Source: Agriotes lineatus (taxonomy: Eukaryota; Arthropoda; Insecta; Coleoptera; Elateridae). Taken from it: a stretch of 64,000 nucleotides of DNA. Under the pieces are notes generated by a model. It was not told the DNA's origin. It was given only the letters and a program-made list of their open reading frames with translations, and ran no database searches. Positions 12,389 to 24,800 of this stretch are shown piece by piece (position 1 is the stretch's first letter; every line of letters begins with the position of its first letter). Made by a program: the position numbers and the translations under genes. The stretch is taken from assembly GCA_940337035.1 (NCBI GenBank), contig CALNHX010002990.1:62001-126000 (forward strand), given 5' to 3'.

Positions 12389-12856
12389 TATCGTATCTGC
12401 GTACCCCTCCTTGAAGCAGTTGCCTTATTATTTCTTCTCTTTCGACGTGCGAAATTATGTTTAACCATTGTTATATTTGTATAACTAACGTCAAATTCTT
12501 CGTATTTATTGATATCGCACATGCACAAAGTTGCCAGGTCAAAGAAATACAATACACGAGATTGGAGTTACAAATATTACCAGATAGCTTTTTATGTCTT
12601 GTCATTTTTATAATCTATTTGCACCTGTTGTCTGGGCACGACGTTACAAAACACAAACACCTGACATCTGTTCAGCAGAGAACACCACCTTAGTTAGTCG
12701 TATACTTACCTAAAGTAGAAATGTTTATAACTAGTTTGACTATAAATTTCCAGGTGGTAGCATGCTGCAACACAATAAAGCGAGAGGGAAGATTGGAGCA
12801 TATTCTTTGTTCCAATCCCCAACCTTAACCTATTTGTTTTAGTAACTTTTTGTAAG

Positions 12857-13097
12857 TACAGTCGCGGAATTAAAAATCCGGACATTTAAAAAGATTCAGT
12901 GTATATCTTACTTTACTTTACTTATCACGTTACCTGGTGCAATCAGTCAAAGTCAAAATAATTACTCGTATATGACTGCATGCCTCATTGTTTAACTGTC
13001 AATTGCTAACCTAGAAACGCAAAGCCTAATTTACATTACCCAAAAATTGCAAAAATCCTCTATAAGACTCGTCCGGATTTTTAATTCCGCGACTGTA
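12857..13097. mobile_element. 237-bp MITE, TA-flanked
   Basis: CAGTCGCGGAATTAAAAATC starts at 12859 and its perfect complement ends at 13095, each bordered by TA. A TIR starting CAGT with a TA target duplication is the pogo/Tc1-mariner pattern. The interior is non-coding. Its TIR differs from the other elements here, so it is a separate family. Confidence 0.88.
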
Positions 13098-13142
13098 CAT
13101 TCCTAGACAAAGGATGAATTTTGGGAGTACACTTATGCTTAA

Positions 13143-13154
13143 GGGGGGGGGGGG
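13143..13154. repeat. Poly-G tract (12 G)
   Basis: An uninterrupted run of twelve G in an AT-rich setting; likely length-variable. Confidence 0.9.
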
Positions 13155-13159
13155 TACTT

Positions 13160-16100
13160 TGAAAACGTTTTACAATAATGTAAAGTTTTTTTAGTCAAAT
13201 AATTGATTGACAATTATTTTTGCCTACCACTTAATTTTGTAAATAAAAATGTTACTTTGTGCATTATTTTTCTGTTTAGATTTAATAATACTTACTAGGG
13301 TGTTTAAATTTGTCACTTCCAAACAGCCTTTTTGTTAAGTACAAACAAAGCTAACCTAACAATGTTGTCAAATTTAATTTTCTTTTAATGCTTCGTATGA
13401 GGAAACTAGACACTGTAGAGAGATTTTGTTCTCATGCTACCTAAAGCTTTAGTGGGAATTGCAGGACACCCTGTATAAATTGGGTCAATAACTGTTCAAG
13501 CTTTAATTTAGGCTTCTTCGTATTAGAGGTAGTTGTTGATCGCGTGCTGATTTTTTATCACGCAATCTCTTATTGCATATATTACTATACTTATATTTCA
13601 TGTTATTGTTACGTAATTATATTATCTAAAAGCATCCAAACTAGCATTTAGTTAACAAATTGTAATTTTATTCTAAAATGCAAATAAACAACCAACTTAA
13701 AACAGTACCTAAGCAGTTTCTGACCTTGAACGAAATATATGAAATGCTCAAGTAATTTTAATCTTTTAATTCTAAAGACCGTAAGGTAAAACGAGTTTAT
13801 CGATTATACATACATACATACATACAATTCTAAAGACGTTTTAGTTATCTTTCCAACTTTCTGTTCCCTCAGGTTCTATTATATTTTTCTCTCAACAGCA
13901 CGTATTTCTATAATATTCTAGTAGATCTGAAAGCTAAGACAATTTGTTATTTGTAAATGCATCTATATAGGGTGTTCTGACAAAAAATAATTGAACACCT
14001 ACTAGGAGGTTACTATTCTCATAAAAATTGATAGAGCCAAATAAGCCCTTAAGAAATTAGTTCAAACTTGAACTAATATAGCCGCGCTAATAGTCTCAAA
14101 TCCTCCTATAACTTCAATGGTTTCAGAGATATTTTATGGTATCAGTGTTAAGAGTGACCAAGGTAGGGTGCAATAAAAACATAAATCGCACGCGTAGTCG
14201 TAAATGTGTACGTCTACATAACCTAGAATGTGACAGTGTGACAGGAAACGTTTCAGTGAACTAAATTTGTATACTTTCGTTACGATGGTAGAAAAAATAT
14301 TGTATGTAACACGCGCAAAAAATGCATTTAGAGCACTTGCCATTTTGTCCAACTCGAATTCTCCTCGTTGAACAATTTTCATGTCGCGTGCCATAAACGG
14401 AAACGAAAACTTTTTGCTCTTATATCTTATGGTGTAATCCATTCACAATGTGTCCTCCTCCCAGCAGGATATATTGGTATGCATGCGCTTGCGAAATAAC
14501 TAGGCATGACAAAACTGGATGTTGTTTTCAATTTGTGGTTATGATTTTTGAAGAATTGCATTGTTGCCAGTTCAATTCTTGTCTCCTTCCGTAAAATTTT
14601 CAGCATTTTGACATTAAAATTGGAACGATGTCAATAAAGTAGTTGTAAAAAATGTCACAGTTTGACTTCTATCGCAACTTAATAAAAACATATAACAGAC
14701 TGTTGCAGGGAGGAACCATTGTGAATTGATTATATTTATGTTATTTTTAAGCTAATCCATCAGCATTTTTTTAAGTACAAATGTGTCATTTGAGAAATCA
14801 TGAGCTAAAATTCACTTATTTCTCAAAAATTATAGTTTCGAGTCTCCCTATTAGAATTTTCTAATTGCATAATAGCAGATATAGTTGGTACCTATTTAAA
14901 GTACCCAAGTGCAATTTTGTGGACGTAAAATTTACTTCAAATTTCTTTATCTAGGAAATAATTAAATGCAAATTAACTACACCTTTTTATCTGAAAATGA
15001 AATATCCATTAAAATATAGTACCTGCGACACCAAAAATGTAAAGAAGAAATATCGCCCTTAACGCCCAGTGGAGGTAGCGTACCTAGTTAACGCAGGGAA
15101 GCTTGAACTTGATTCGATAGTTCGATAGTTCGAAGTAGTTTTTGAGTCACGAAGAATTCCAAAAATAAAAATTGAACTTCTCTTCGGGCGCATAACTTCC
15201 AGGTGTATATTTACGTCCCTCATCTAAAAGATGAAGGAGATTTCTTCAAATATTCACGTTTCAGGGTTCCTGGATGTTGAAATACATGTTTGCTCAATTT
15301 CATTTGTCGGTCTGTCTGTTCTTCTAGCCGTCTATGCGTTGGTGGCATAGCACAAAAACTATTTGATCGAGGAAAACCATATTTTGCATGAGGATTATAT
15401 GTCTACGTGGCTCGACACCGAATATACTTTAGGTCAAAATATACACGGTGAGCACCTTAAAAAATGTATGCTTTAATTCGGAAATATATAAAAGTACCTA
15501 ATAATTAGCTCAGGTTTTCACCCTTGACGAAAATGGGACCCAACAGATACAGGGTGAGTATCGAAAAGTGGACAAAATGTGCAGCGATCAACACATGGGC
15601 TTGGGAGGGTGAGTTCGAATTCCAGCAACTACAGTGTTTTTTTATTGGCAAATTGATATAATTCGCACAAATAAAGGTCCATGAAACCCCTTTACAGACT
15701 TCTTGCTAAGACATATTTAATGGGTCTATTTTCACGAATAAAGCACTCTAAACAGCGCCCCATTATTTTCGAAACATCTTGTATAGAGTGTAATGTAATT
15801 GGACGTTCTACTATTAAAATCTCAGAAACTAAAAGAGTCAGAAGGTCGGTTAAATCAAACAAATGTTGTCTAATATGGGGAGATATGATTATGCCTTTGG
15901 TTTTAAATAACTTCATGACACGATAGATAAATGCAGAACTATAATATTATACACAATGTTCACTTCGCTATATTTTCATTATTACACAAAAAGCGTATCG
16001 GTAAAATTTGCAGTAGCTAAGAGGATTAATACTTGTTTTCACAAGGGATTTCTACTGTTTAATTGATGGACTTCTAAGTTTAATTGCAAATGTGGCTTTA

Positions 16101-16900
16101 CAAATTCTTGTTTACATTACTTCAAGTAGGACCTGTTATGAGTAGAGTGTAGTGAATTCGCTCCACCATAATTTACTATTCTCTCAATATGACCATAAAC
16201 TTCAGCGCCGGCCACACCCTACGACAAAAACATTCCTCGCTGGAAAAACTAGCCAGGGTATGAAATTGTTTAGGCATTCCTCTTATCATATCTAACGTAA
16301 TAAATTGCTTTACTTGCCGCGATATCGAATTTTTTAATCATTTTCAGTTGCTGAAGCTTCTCTTATTGATGGCCCTAAATTAATATTTTCTAGTAATTTT
16401 TTTAGCAGTAATATTGAATTTTTCAAATAACTCCAAGTTATAGAATTACAGATTTTTTGCAGAGAGTAGAGAGCAAATAAATTTCGGACAAATTTAGCAT
16501 AAAGTAAGGAATTTTCAAAGCAGCCAGCTTGGTCCTGAACTGAATTTTAATGCCTTTTATATAAATACTACTGGTTAATTTGTTTATCTATTAAATCAAA
16601 ATAATGTTTGCTCCCACAATCAATTTCTTAACTTAACTTCGTCATTTTAAGGTTATCACTACACTCGTCGCTTAATAAATTATGTATACATAATCTCAGT
16701 CTCAGCGAATTTGAAATTCGTAATCTGGAATCCCGGCTGTTACTCTATATAAAGCATTTGAAATTTTATTCAAAAAGTAACCGCTTAGCTTATAATGACT
16801 TTCGATTCTCTATTTTTACTTCGTAACAGGTCATGCTATATATAAACCATTAATGGAATTTTTGCATTCGAATTATGAGACACTGTTTTGTAAATATTCT
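13160..16900. other. Intergenic DNA, no recognised gene
   Basis: Contains a (CATA)n run near 13810 and two transposon-end-like strings: ACACCCTGTATA at 13468 and ATAGGGTGTTCTGACA at 13967. A GTCTGTCTGTTC stretch at about 15310 resembles the dispersed repeat copied at 17.35 and 57.76 kb. A 102-codon minus frame at 14134-14442 is unrecognised. Confidence 0.4.
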
Positions 16901-17349
16901 TAATAGTCCAGTCAGTAGGGGTTTTTGCCTTACAAAAAATGGAGTATGAACGGTTTTTATACATGTTGTTCAAGTCGGGATCCTGATGAAAAATCCAAGT
17001 TTTCGACCTTGGAGGGGCGCCGCGCGAGCAGCCATCTTGGATTAAAGGTGCTAAAAACTGGATTTTTCCAGATGACTCCGCAACGGTTAACCCTACGCCA
17101 AGAAAGTCTAATTCAAAGTTAAAGAAGACAACATTCTTGACATTTTTTGTATATAACTATTTTTTTGTAAGTCTAATATGAAAGGAGTTACAGCGGTGGA
17201 AAGATGAACATTTCTCTAAAAAAATAGTGTAATTTCTGATTTTTAAAATTTCTCTTGTATTATTTCTGGCTATTCGTTATGTAGTTATAATAATTTGATA
17301 AACGTATAGTAAAATCATTTCCACACCACCATGAGGTAGAGTTAATGGC

Positions 17350-17970
17350 GCTTTTTTACTTCCTTTTACAATAAAGGAAGTATTGGATTCACCCCAAAAA
17401 TTCGAAATTGAGTTTTCAACAGATCTTCACGTTTTAGAGTCCTCTGAACCCAAAAAACATATTTTTTTCATTGGTCTGTCTGTCAGTCTGTCTATCTGTC
17501 TGTCTGTCTGCGAACAGAATATCACAAAAACGAAAAGAGGTATGGCGTTGAAACTTTATATATAAGTTTTGTGTACTATGTAGATCTGACAGCAAGCTTT
17601 TGAAGAAAATCGCATAACCGGAAGTAGATGTTTACTCTTGTGATTTTTCAGTTTTTTTCGATTTTTTCAAAAACGGCTGTAACGATTTTTTTCAAACATC
17701 ACATTTTTATTACATTTTTAATGTGTATTGAAGTGAGATAGGTGATTTTCCAGTTCAATACTTCTAAAATGTGTTTCTTTTGTTTTTTTTCAATTTTTTT
17801 TAATAACTCCTATTTTAAATACAACACCCGGTATATTATTACATTTTTGAAGTCAACTTAAAATTCTAGAGGAAATTTGTCTCTTTACCTAGCGCTCTAT
17901 TTTGTACCGTTTTTGCAGAATTTGTAATTTTTAAATTTTTTTGACAAATACTTAAAAATTGAAAATTAAA
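17350..17970 (+). repeat. Dispersed repeat family A, copy 1 (TCTGTCTG type)
   Basis: Begins with the hairpin TACTTCCTTTTACAATAAAG / GGAAGTA, then CACGTTTTAGAGTCCTCTGA, a (GTCTGTCT) tract and AACGAAAAGAGGTATGGCG. The same order recurs in reverse at 57760-58330 with high identity. It is non-coding; short frames across it have no meaning. The class is unknown. It looks related in architecture to the element at 41850-42530. Confidence 0.85.
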
Positions 17971-18108
17971 TTTTTGGCTAATTATAAGATCACTGTAAAC
18001 GGAAGTTGTGTGCGTGTATCACACCAGATTTTTTATTGTGGTATCCCCAGTAGGCCTAATCCACAGATGCTCCAGTTTAGTGATGTTTCATGTTCGCGAT
18101 TATATTAT

Positions 18109-19290
18109 TTAGTTTTTTTTTATTTTTGAAGGCCCCGGTCGGTAGATGTTGACGTCTCCATAAGATTCTTTAGTCTCAATGTTATCTTCGAAGTCATTGC
18201 TCCTGAGACTTGAGACGTCCATTGATGAAATGTCCTCATCTTCGTCCCCACTCTCGGTGTGAACTTCTGGTGCATGTTCGAATTGATTGGCCATTACATA
18301 ATCTAGACAGAATAGAGCACTTCAGCCCACTTTTCCTGCAGCCACATGCTTCGCCGCGTCCTTTTTTACAATGGCATGAAATTAATTTTAATAAAGTCTC
18401 GGGTGATGGATTCTCTGTCATTGTTACTGGAGTGAGCCCATTCGTGCCAACTTTTCAGCCCCAGTCTTGTGCATTTTTTTCAATTCCATACCACTGTTGG
18501 ACCTGGTCCTAAATGCGTGATACCGTGCAGCGTCCTTCGTTGGTGGCAAAGAAGCAAGATTAAATGTGTTTCTTGCACTTGATTTTGTTGGTAACGGACT
18601 TCTTCCAAGGTATTTTCTTCCATGTAGCCACCAAAGTAACGAGAAAGCGTGCTTCAGCATCTGCGATATCATCTGGTTTGGCATCGTGATCTTTGAATAT
18701 GCCTATAATGTCATTGAGTCTTGTGCTTTTCTGGACAAGCGAAAACAAACTTTTTCCTTGGTTGTAGACGGACGACGTTGTGTCGCAGTCACTAAATGCA
18801 TGGAGAAACAAAATGTTCTCAGCTGCTTTTTGATATTTGAAACTATTTGCAGCATACACTCTTTCGACAATTTTGCCTCTCATAGGTTTGCGACGGTAGA
18901 TGTTGCTAATACCGTCAGCAGAACTAGAAGATCGACGTCTTCTCCAATGGCGAAAACAGCATCAAATTTTGAGCACAAAGTAATCGTCGTGTTGACAATC
19001 AACACATCACCATCTTCTTCAGCCTGCTTAACTGTAATACAGTAATGTTCGCATGTTTTTACAGCATCGAAATCAGACGGACTTTATTCTTTTCGATTGC
19101 TAGAAATCGTTCTTGGGAAACTAGAACCGGCGTTGTTTCATCCAAAATAACATCCGCAGATATCTGCTTTTTCGATCGAAGAAGCCTTTCTGCAGTCTTG
19201 GTATTTTTTATCGCCATCAAACGGATATCCATAAAAAACAACGACTGCATGTGCGAGAATATAAGTGACTTATAGTTGCGTTTATATATT
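18109..19290 (-). pseudogene. PIN/FEN-like nuclease + CXC protein, transposon-associated, frameshifted
   Basis: Read on the minus strand, frames join in this order. First SADVILDETTPVLVSQERF (19059-19250), then QAEEDGDVLIVNTTITLCS and FAIGEDVDLLVLL (about 18910-19030). Then FLHAFSDCDTTSSVYNQGKS (18560-18883), then LASLPPTKDAARYHAFRTR (18424-18684). Then CHCKKGRGEACGCRKSGLKC (18236-18421), and finally an acidic tail, SGDEDEDISSMDVSS (18109-18294). The acidic D residues in DADVLIV- and GEDVDLLVLL-type strings and the GCDTTSA-type motif match a widespread arthropod/invertebrate repeat-gene family. Here the G of GCDTTS is replaced (SDCDTTS). The cysteine motif resembles Tesmin/TSO1 CXC DNA-binding domains. 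At least three frame changes and no N-terminal half make it non-functional as read. Confidence 0.75.
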
Positions 19291-19805
19291 AAGAATTATT
19301 CCATAGCTATACTAGATGAAAATAATTTTTGATCATACTTTGTATTTCTCTATAGAACGTTATTCTGATGTAGAAAAATATTACAAACAATATAGTGTAA
19401 GTTGTTCTTACAAAATGTATCAACAAAAATAAATTTTAACGATATTTTGGTGAAATGTTCAACTTTCAGCTGCTGTAACTCGATACATATTACACTTACA
19501 ACAAAAATTAATATACAAAAAATGTCAACAAGCTTGTCTTCTTTAACTTTATATTGAACTTTTTTGACGTTTGATCAACCGTTGCGGAGCTATTTGGATA
19601 ACACCAGTTTTTAGCACCTTTAATCCAAGATGGCTGCTCGCGCGGCGCCCCTCCAAGGTCGAAAACTTGGATTTTTCATCAGGATCCCGACCTGAACAAC
19701 ATATATAAAAACCGTTCATACTCCATTTTTTGTAAGGCAAAGGCCTTTTTTTGTCTCTACAGACTGGACTATATATAGATTAATAGTTTTAATAAAATGA
19801 AATAA

Positions 19806-20417
19806 TGTGAAAATCGTACGACACTGATTAATGACCAATAGAAAAATTAGTTCACGAGCCGTAACCAAGACAACAAAATTTCTTGGAAATTTTTTGTAGT
19901 TAGACCAACCTAACTGTTAAGGGTTTGTGTCGCAACGATTTTCTTCGCGAATCTGCATTCGAACAGTAATTCATATCCGGAAATTATTTTTCGTGCATTC
20001 CAACACTTTCCTAATTTGTCCTCGCGTCCCGCTCGGGCAAATTAATACAACGTTCTTGGAACGCACTCAAATAAATTTCCGGAAAGAATTAATGCTCTTA
20101 TGAGATTATATGTGAAAATCGTACGGCACTCATTAATGACCAATAGAAAAATTAGTTCACGAGCCGTAACCAAAGACAATAAAAAAATTTCTTGGAAATT
20201 TTTTGTAGGTAGACCAACCTAACTGTGAGGGTTTGTGGCGTTACGATTTTCTTACCGAATCTGCATTCGAGCATTAATTCATATTCGGAAATTATTTTCG
20301 TGCATTCCAACAACGTCCTAATTTGCCCTCGCGTCCCGCTCGGACAAATTAATACGACGTTGTTGGACCGCACTCAAAAAAATTTCCGGAAAGAATTAAT
20401 GCTCTTATGAGATTATA
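19806..20417. repeat. Tandem pair of 305-bp palindromic units
   Basis: Unit 1 is 19806-20110 and unit 2 is 20111-20417, each starting TGTGAAAATCGTACG. Within each unit the second half forms a hairpin of about 180 bp. GCATTAATTCATATTCGGAA pairs with the complement near GGAAAGAATTAATGC, and TTCCAACAACGT pairs with ACGTTGTTGGA, with the loop CCTCGCGTCCCGCTCGG. The copies differ by a few substitutions and small indels. They are probably a duplicated MITE. Confidence 0.88.
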
Positions 20418-20419
20418 TG

Positions 20420-21845
20420 TGATTATTTTCGCCTTAATATGTTGTCGTCAAAAAAATAGTACCTATGTATATTTCCAGCTAAAAGTGCAGAATATTCATG
20501 CGCAAGCGGGAAGAATGCACTTTCAGCTCATAATATACAATAATATATTAATCTATTCAACACTTATTTACGGAAGTTTAAATGAGAATAACATGTTTGC
20601 CTACTCGCTAACATGTCGGCTTTTTTATAACATTTGGATGCATAGAGAATGCTACATTTCATTCATGTAAGGATCGTTGCTATGGAAATGCCGCTGTAAC
20701 CACTTTTGTGCTTCGTTTGAAATCTAGGCACAGAATGTAATAGTAAAGGGTGTCCCAAAATGAGCCGTCATTTTAAATTTACCGTCATTTTTTGCGACGA
20801 ACATAGAGTATTAAAACTTTGACAGCTATCAAGAGGAAACATGGAGTTTGGGCATGGAGAGATACAGAGAAACAACCAACACGTAGCTTGTAAAAATTTT
20901 CGACAAAAATGGTGAGAATTTTGCGGGGTTCGCACTTTATTTGATCATTATGCTGCACCGTTTTACAATACTGTGGTGGAATTCATTCATAAATTTGAGA
21001 GTTCTGGTTCAGTTCAAACCACTTTCGGTTTTTTGAAGCATAAATACGCCAATGATCCACAGACCATCAAAACCTCTAACAAAAAATTCGACGCAATATT
21101 GAAGACATTAGTCCATAATTATGCCAAAAAGGTCATCGAAAATTTCATGAAAAAAGTCAACACTCGCGAATAAAGTCGAGGCGGCATTTCCATGGATTTT
21201 ATTTTCCATACATAACCTCCATATCTGTACTCTATGTTGCAACAAAAACATTAGAACTTTTCCACTAAATAATAAGTTTTATTTAAAAATTTAAATTACG
21301 GTTTATTTTGAGACACCTGTTATATTGTATAAGAGCCTCAAGTGCATTCTTGCTGCTTGCGCATGAATATTGCACATGCGGCAAGAACCCTTTTAGCTCG
21401 AAACATACATACCGTGTTTAAAAAAGTAATTCGCAGCATACTTTGATTAAATTGAGGTTTGCCATAACTTGATAGATACCCATTGAAGCAAATGAACTAC
21501 CATTAGTAAAAAAAAACTAAATTACATCTTGATCTTGAACTATTTTCCTAAAAATTGACAAAACACTAAATAAAAACAACTTTTATTGACTGTTATGATA
21601 ATACACTCGTTGTTGTTGTGTAAATGTCATCTTATTTTCCCTTTTCCTTGATACAAGTAAACTTAATGCACTGTAAACTTTTGCCCGTCACAGTGACAGA
21701 TGTTTTCATAAACAAAATGCAATCTGAAATTCACCTACCTACTTATGTTAACACATGACTAGATTTTCTATCTTTTTTTTTGGGACACACGATACTATTT
21801 TTTTGACTAAATGAGCATGTTATTAAGGCGAAAACAATAATATTA
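20420..21845. repeat. Split inverted repeat enclosing a mariner-like element
   Basis: TTATTTTCGCCTTAATATG and GTCAAAAAAATAGTA at 20420-20475 recur inverted at 21785-21845. CAGCTAAAAGTGCAGAATAT with CATGCGCAAGCGGGAAG at 20480-20540 recurs inverted at 21335-21402. The right arm has about 380 bp between its two blocks that the left arm lacks. The interior contains the deleted mariner at 20745-21320. The order suggests an older palindromic element that was interrupted twice. Confidence 0.65.
20745..21320 (+). mobile_element. Internally deleted mariner-like element
   Basis: The left end AAGGGTGTCCCAAAATGAGC and the complement of the right end ACAGGTGTCTCAAAATAAAC form imperfect TIRs, extended inside by ACATAGAGTA / TACTCTATGT. 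The interior (20973-21173) codes for VEFIHKFESSGSVQTTFGF, matching the HTH-proximal part of mariner-like transposases (pattern x-L-I-x-K-F-E-x-T-G-S-V). It then continues into a C-terminal stretch LVHNYAKKVIENFMKKVNT. The catalytic core is deleted. The nominal Met is not expected to be a real start. Confidence 0.72.
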
Positions 21846-21849
21846 TATC

Positions 21850-24800
21850 ATTTTATTAAAAATATCAAGTGACAAATTTAAAATTACTGGCGTAGTCGGT
21901 GACAAGTGACGCGACAAAATTCTGGGAATCCCGGACCGGTGTGTTATTTGTTCCGCGTGGTCAATGATTCAGACTTCACCACGTTTTACGATTTGTAAAA
22001 AAAAAACATTCGATCTGCTTACATAAGCTCGTACCTACCTTTCAATGTGTTCAATGGGACATATTTCTATGTGGTTGATTTAATTTAGTCCCTTTTGTTT
22101 AGATATGGTAGGGGCATTGGGCCTGCGAGGCCCAACCCGTGGATTCATGTTACTAACCAATCCCTTAAATTTTGTAACTCAAGTATGTCTCCTACTGGAG
22201 GCCAGGTAATTCCCCCTATTTCATTTTAAGTACAATTTTGTGTTGATTTTCACACCGCCCGTGGTTAATCATTTGTAGCTTCGTTCGTTATAACCGAGCC
22301 CGTTGTCATTTTTCCTCGTAAATTCATTCGTTATACCCGAGCATTCGCTATAAATGTATCCGATATTTAAAAAAAATTAATAGAAGCAGAAGCATCGAAT
22401 TTTGATCGGGACTTTAATTTTTGTACGTTATAAACGAGAGTTCGCTATTTTTGAGTTACACTGATTGAATTCGGCAATAGGGTGAATGTAGGTTTTACGC
22501 AGTTTCTGCAATTGAGCGAATTGGGCACCAGAGTCTAACATACACATCTGAAATCGCAGTTTTCTTGTAATTTGGTGGCATGAAACTGTAATAACAAGAA
22601 TATTATTTACATTCGCAATTGTGTTGCACTGCTTTTAATTTCTAATACATAAATTTTTTTTTACTATTGGCGATATTACATATTTTGATAATTATTTTCT
22701 TGATGTCTAATGTTAGAATCCCAAATAAACCTTTTCCACGTAATATAACTATTGATGAAAAAAAAAATTTTAAAGTAAATAAATTGATATCTATAAATAG
22801 TCTTCTATATTTACAGTTTTTATTAGTTAATCTCTTATTAAAGCTTGTTCGTAATTTATTTCAACTACCTACCTGTACAGTTCGTGGGGCAGATGCAGTC
22901 GTAGTTATACCTTCAGACACTAGATGAAATAATTTAATGAAACACTCAAAACTATTAAAAACATCAATAATACGAATATCTTTATTCAACAATTTTTCTA
23001 CAGCAACATCTAATAGTAATTATGGTACTCTGTACTCACCTAATGATTTACATGCACCCTCGACTCGCACATCAACAGTAATGCAGCTCGATGTGCAAGT
23101 GCGCCATTATGTTGAAGTTTTCATGAATCTCAAAAAAAAAAAAATATCGCCGATATCAGCAACAAGAAAGGGCAGATTTGATCTTAAATTGGATTTCATA
23201 AAACCCAAGACAGGTTCCCACCCCCACTTCAATTTACGAGCGGATTGGGCATAAAAAATACATCAAAAGCCAATAAAAATTAAGTAGCTCTAAATTAACT
23301 AAAATTTATAGGTTTGGAGTTGGTTACTACAGCAAGCACGTGGTTTTTTAACGTGCACACGCGGGCCGGCGGCGACGCAAAGCGGCCGATATTTGTAAGT
23401 GTTTGCAAACAGCGATCAGGGGAGCGTGAAATGGTGGCGCAAGTGTTAAGAAGGGGTGGAAGTCGTTCATAAGTGTCAGCATCCGGGCCGCGGGGCTCTC
23501 AGCTGCTAGCAGTACGTCTTTGGTCCCCTTCCGGTGGCTCAAAGCACTTCAACAGGAGCACAGAGATAAATCATATATTTGTATATAGATAATTAAATTA
23601 CATACATAAATACATATCAACAAGGACCTTACGGGCCCTGAAACATCAACTACGGGACGGAATTATAAATTAAACATAAAACATTTCATGCCATACATAA
23701 CTATCCGTACAGCATGTGCAGTAATAAGATGTAGCTTTTAAGTTTGTTATTAAAAGAATTCACATCTCACACCTACATGAACCCACGTAAATAGGAAAAC
23801 ACGAATAAATTTACATAGGAACTCAGTTTCTTCCCGCTGTTTAAGGAGGACGTTCACGCTACCGTTTTAAAATAGAAAAAAAAAACGGTTTGCACTTAAA
23901 TAATCGCGATCAGTGTGCTAAAGAGCTTCAGCTTCTGTACGCAAATATTATGAGCGTTAATAGGCTACATTTACAACATGCTCGACACGGATTAGGTCGT
24001 TCATACGCAGCATTCTAGAATTTGCGAGAGAAAAAAAACTAAAATATTAAAAATACCCTATATACATCACAAAAAATAATAAAATCAGAGTACATTAGTA
24101 AGGCCTGTCTGAATTAAACACTTAAATTTCTAATATGAATATTAGCATACCTAAAACAAGGGAGGAAGTGACAAATAGATGAACACAAAACTGCCATGAG
24201 AAAATTTTGTATCTGCACTTTTTCCTGACTAAAATTATGTTTTTGACAATGCACCTGCGTAGCTGGACATTCAGTAGTTAATTCAATTTAGTTTCCTTTA
24301 CATCACATGTTAAATAACAATCAGCAGAACTTCTAAATATGACATATTTATAAATATAATTGTCTTAATCTTACATTTAAATAATTAAAAAGACATAATT
24401 TAGTCGCTTTCGTGAGATGAATAAAATATCTTTGTCTGAGCTTTTTATTGAAGATGACAGTTCCTATGGAAGTAGGAGCTAATATAAAAGTACTATAATT
24501 TCAGTCTGTCCGTCTGTCTGTCTGTCTGTAAGTAAATAAAATTTTCTAAAAAAGAAGAAAATGGAAAGCAATTGAATGGCACTGAAGATGGTAATATCAA
24601 AAACTCGTAATTTCTCAAGTGTGAAAATTAAAACTTACCGCGGACTAACCAAACAAATTTCCTCGATAGATTACAAATATAGACGTTTTACAACAATTAA
24701 TTAAAGAAGATCTAAAAACGAAGAAAAGAATATCTTTGCACATCTCACGAGACATTGTAGATAATCACAATTGATGATTATACATATTTAAAATATGCTA

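Larger units (their letters stand above)
16903..19773 (-). mobile_element. Academ-like DNA transposon candidate with about 320-bp TIRs and a nuclease-CXC gene
   Basis: Sequence 16903-17222 is repeated in inverted orientation at 19446-19773. Both copies carry AGTCCAGTC at the outer end, then TTACAAAAAATGGAGTATGA, a GC-rich core CGCGCGAGCAGCCATCTTGG, and at the inner end a GAGTTACAGC stretch followed by TGAACATTTC. Between them lies a broken minus-strand gene for a PIN/FEN-like nuclease with a CXC cysteine cluster. Proteins with XPG/FEN-type nuclease and cysteine motifs are known from Academ DNA transposons. The 5' half of the gene is missing and a second repeat (17350-17970) occupies part of the 3' side. 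A clear target duplication could not be read. The alternative is two independent insertions beside a host pseudogene. Confidence 0.6.

Noticed and set aside
21895..21935. CTGGCGTAGTCGGTGACAAG resembling a retroelement primer-binding site
   Set aside because: No LTR upstream and no gag/pol downstream. The flanks instead belong to an inverted repeat, so a PBS call is not supported.
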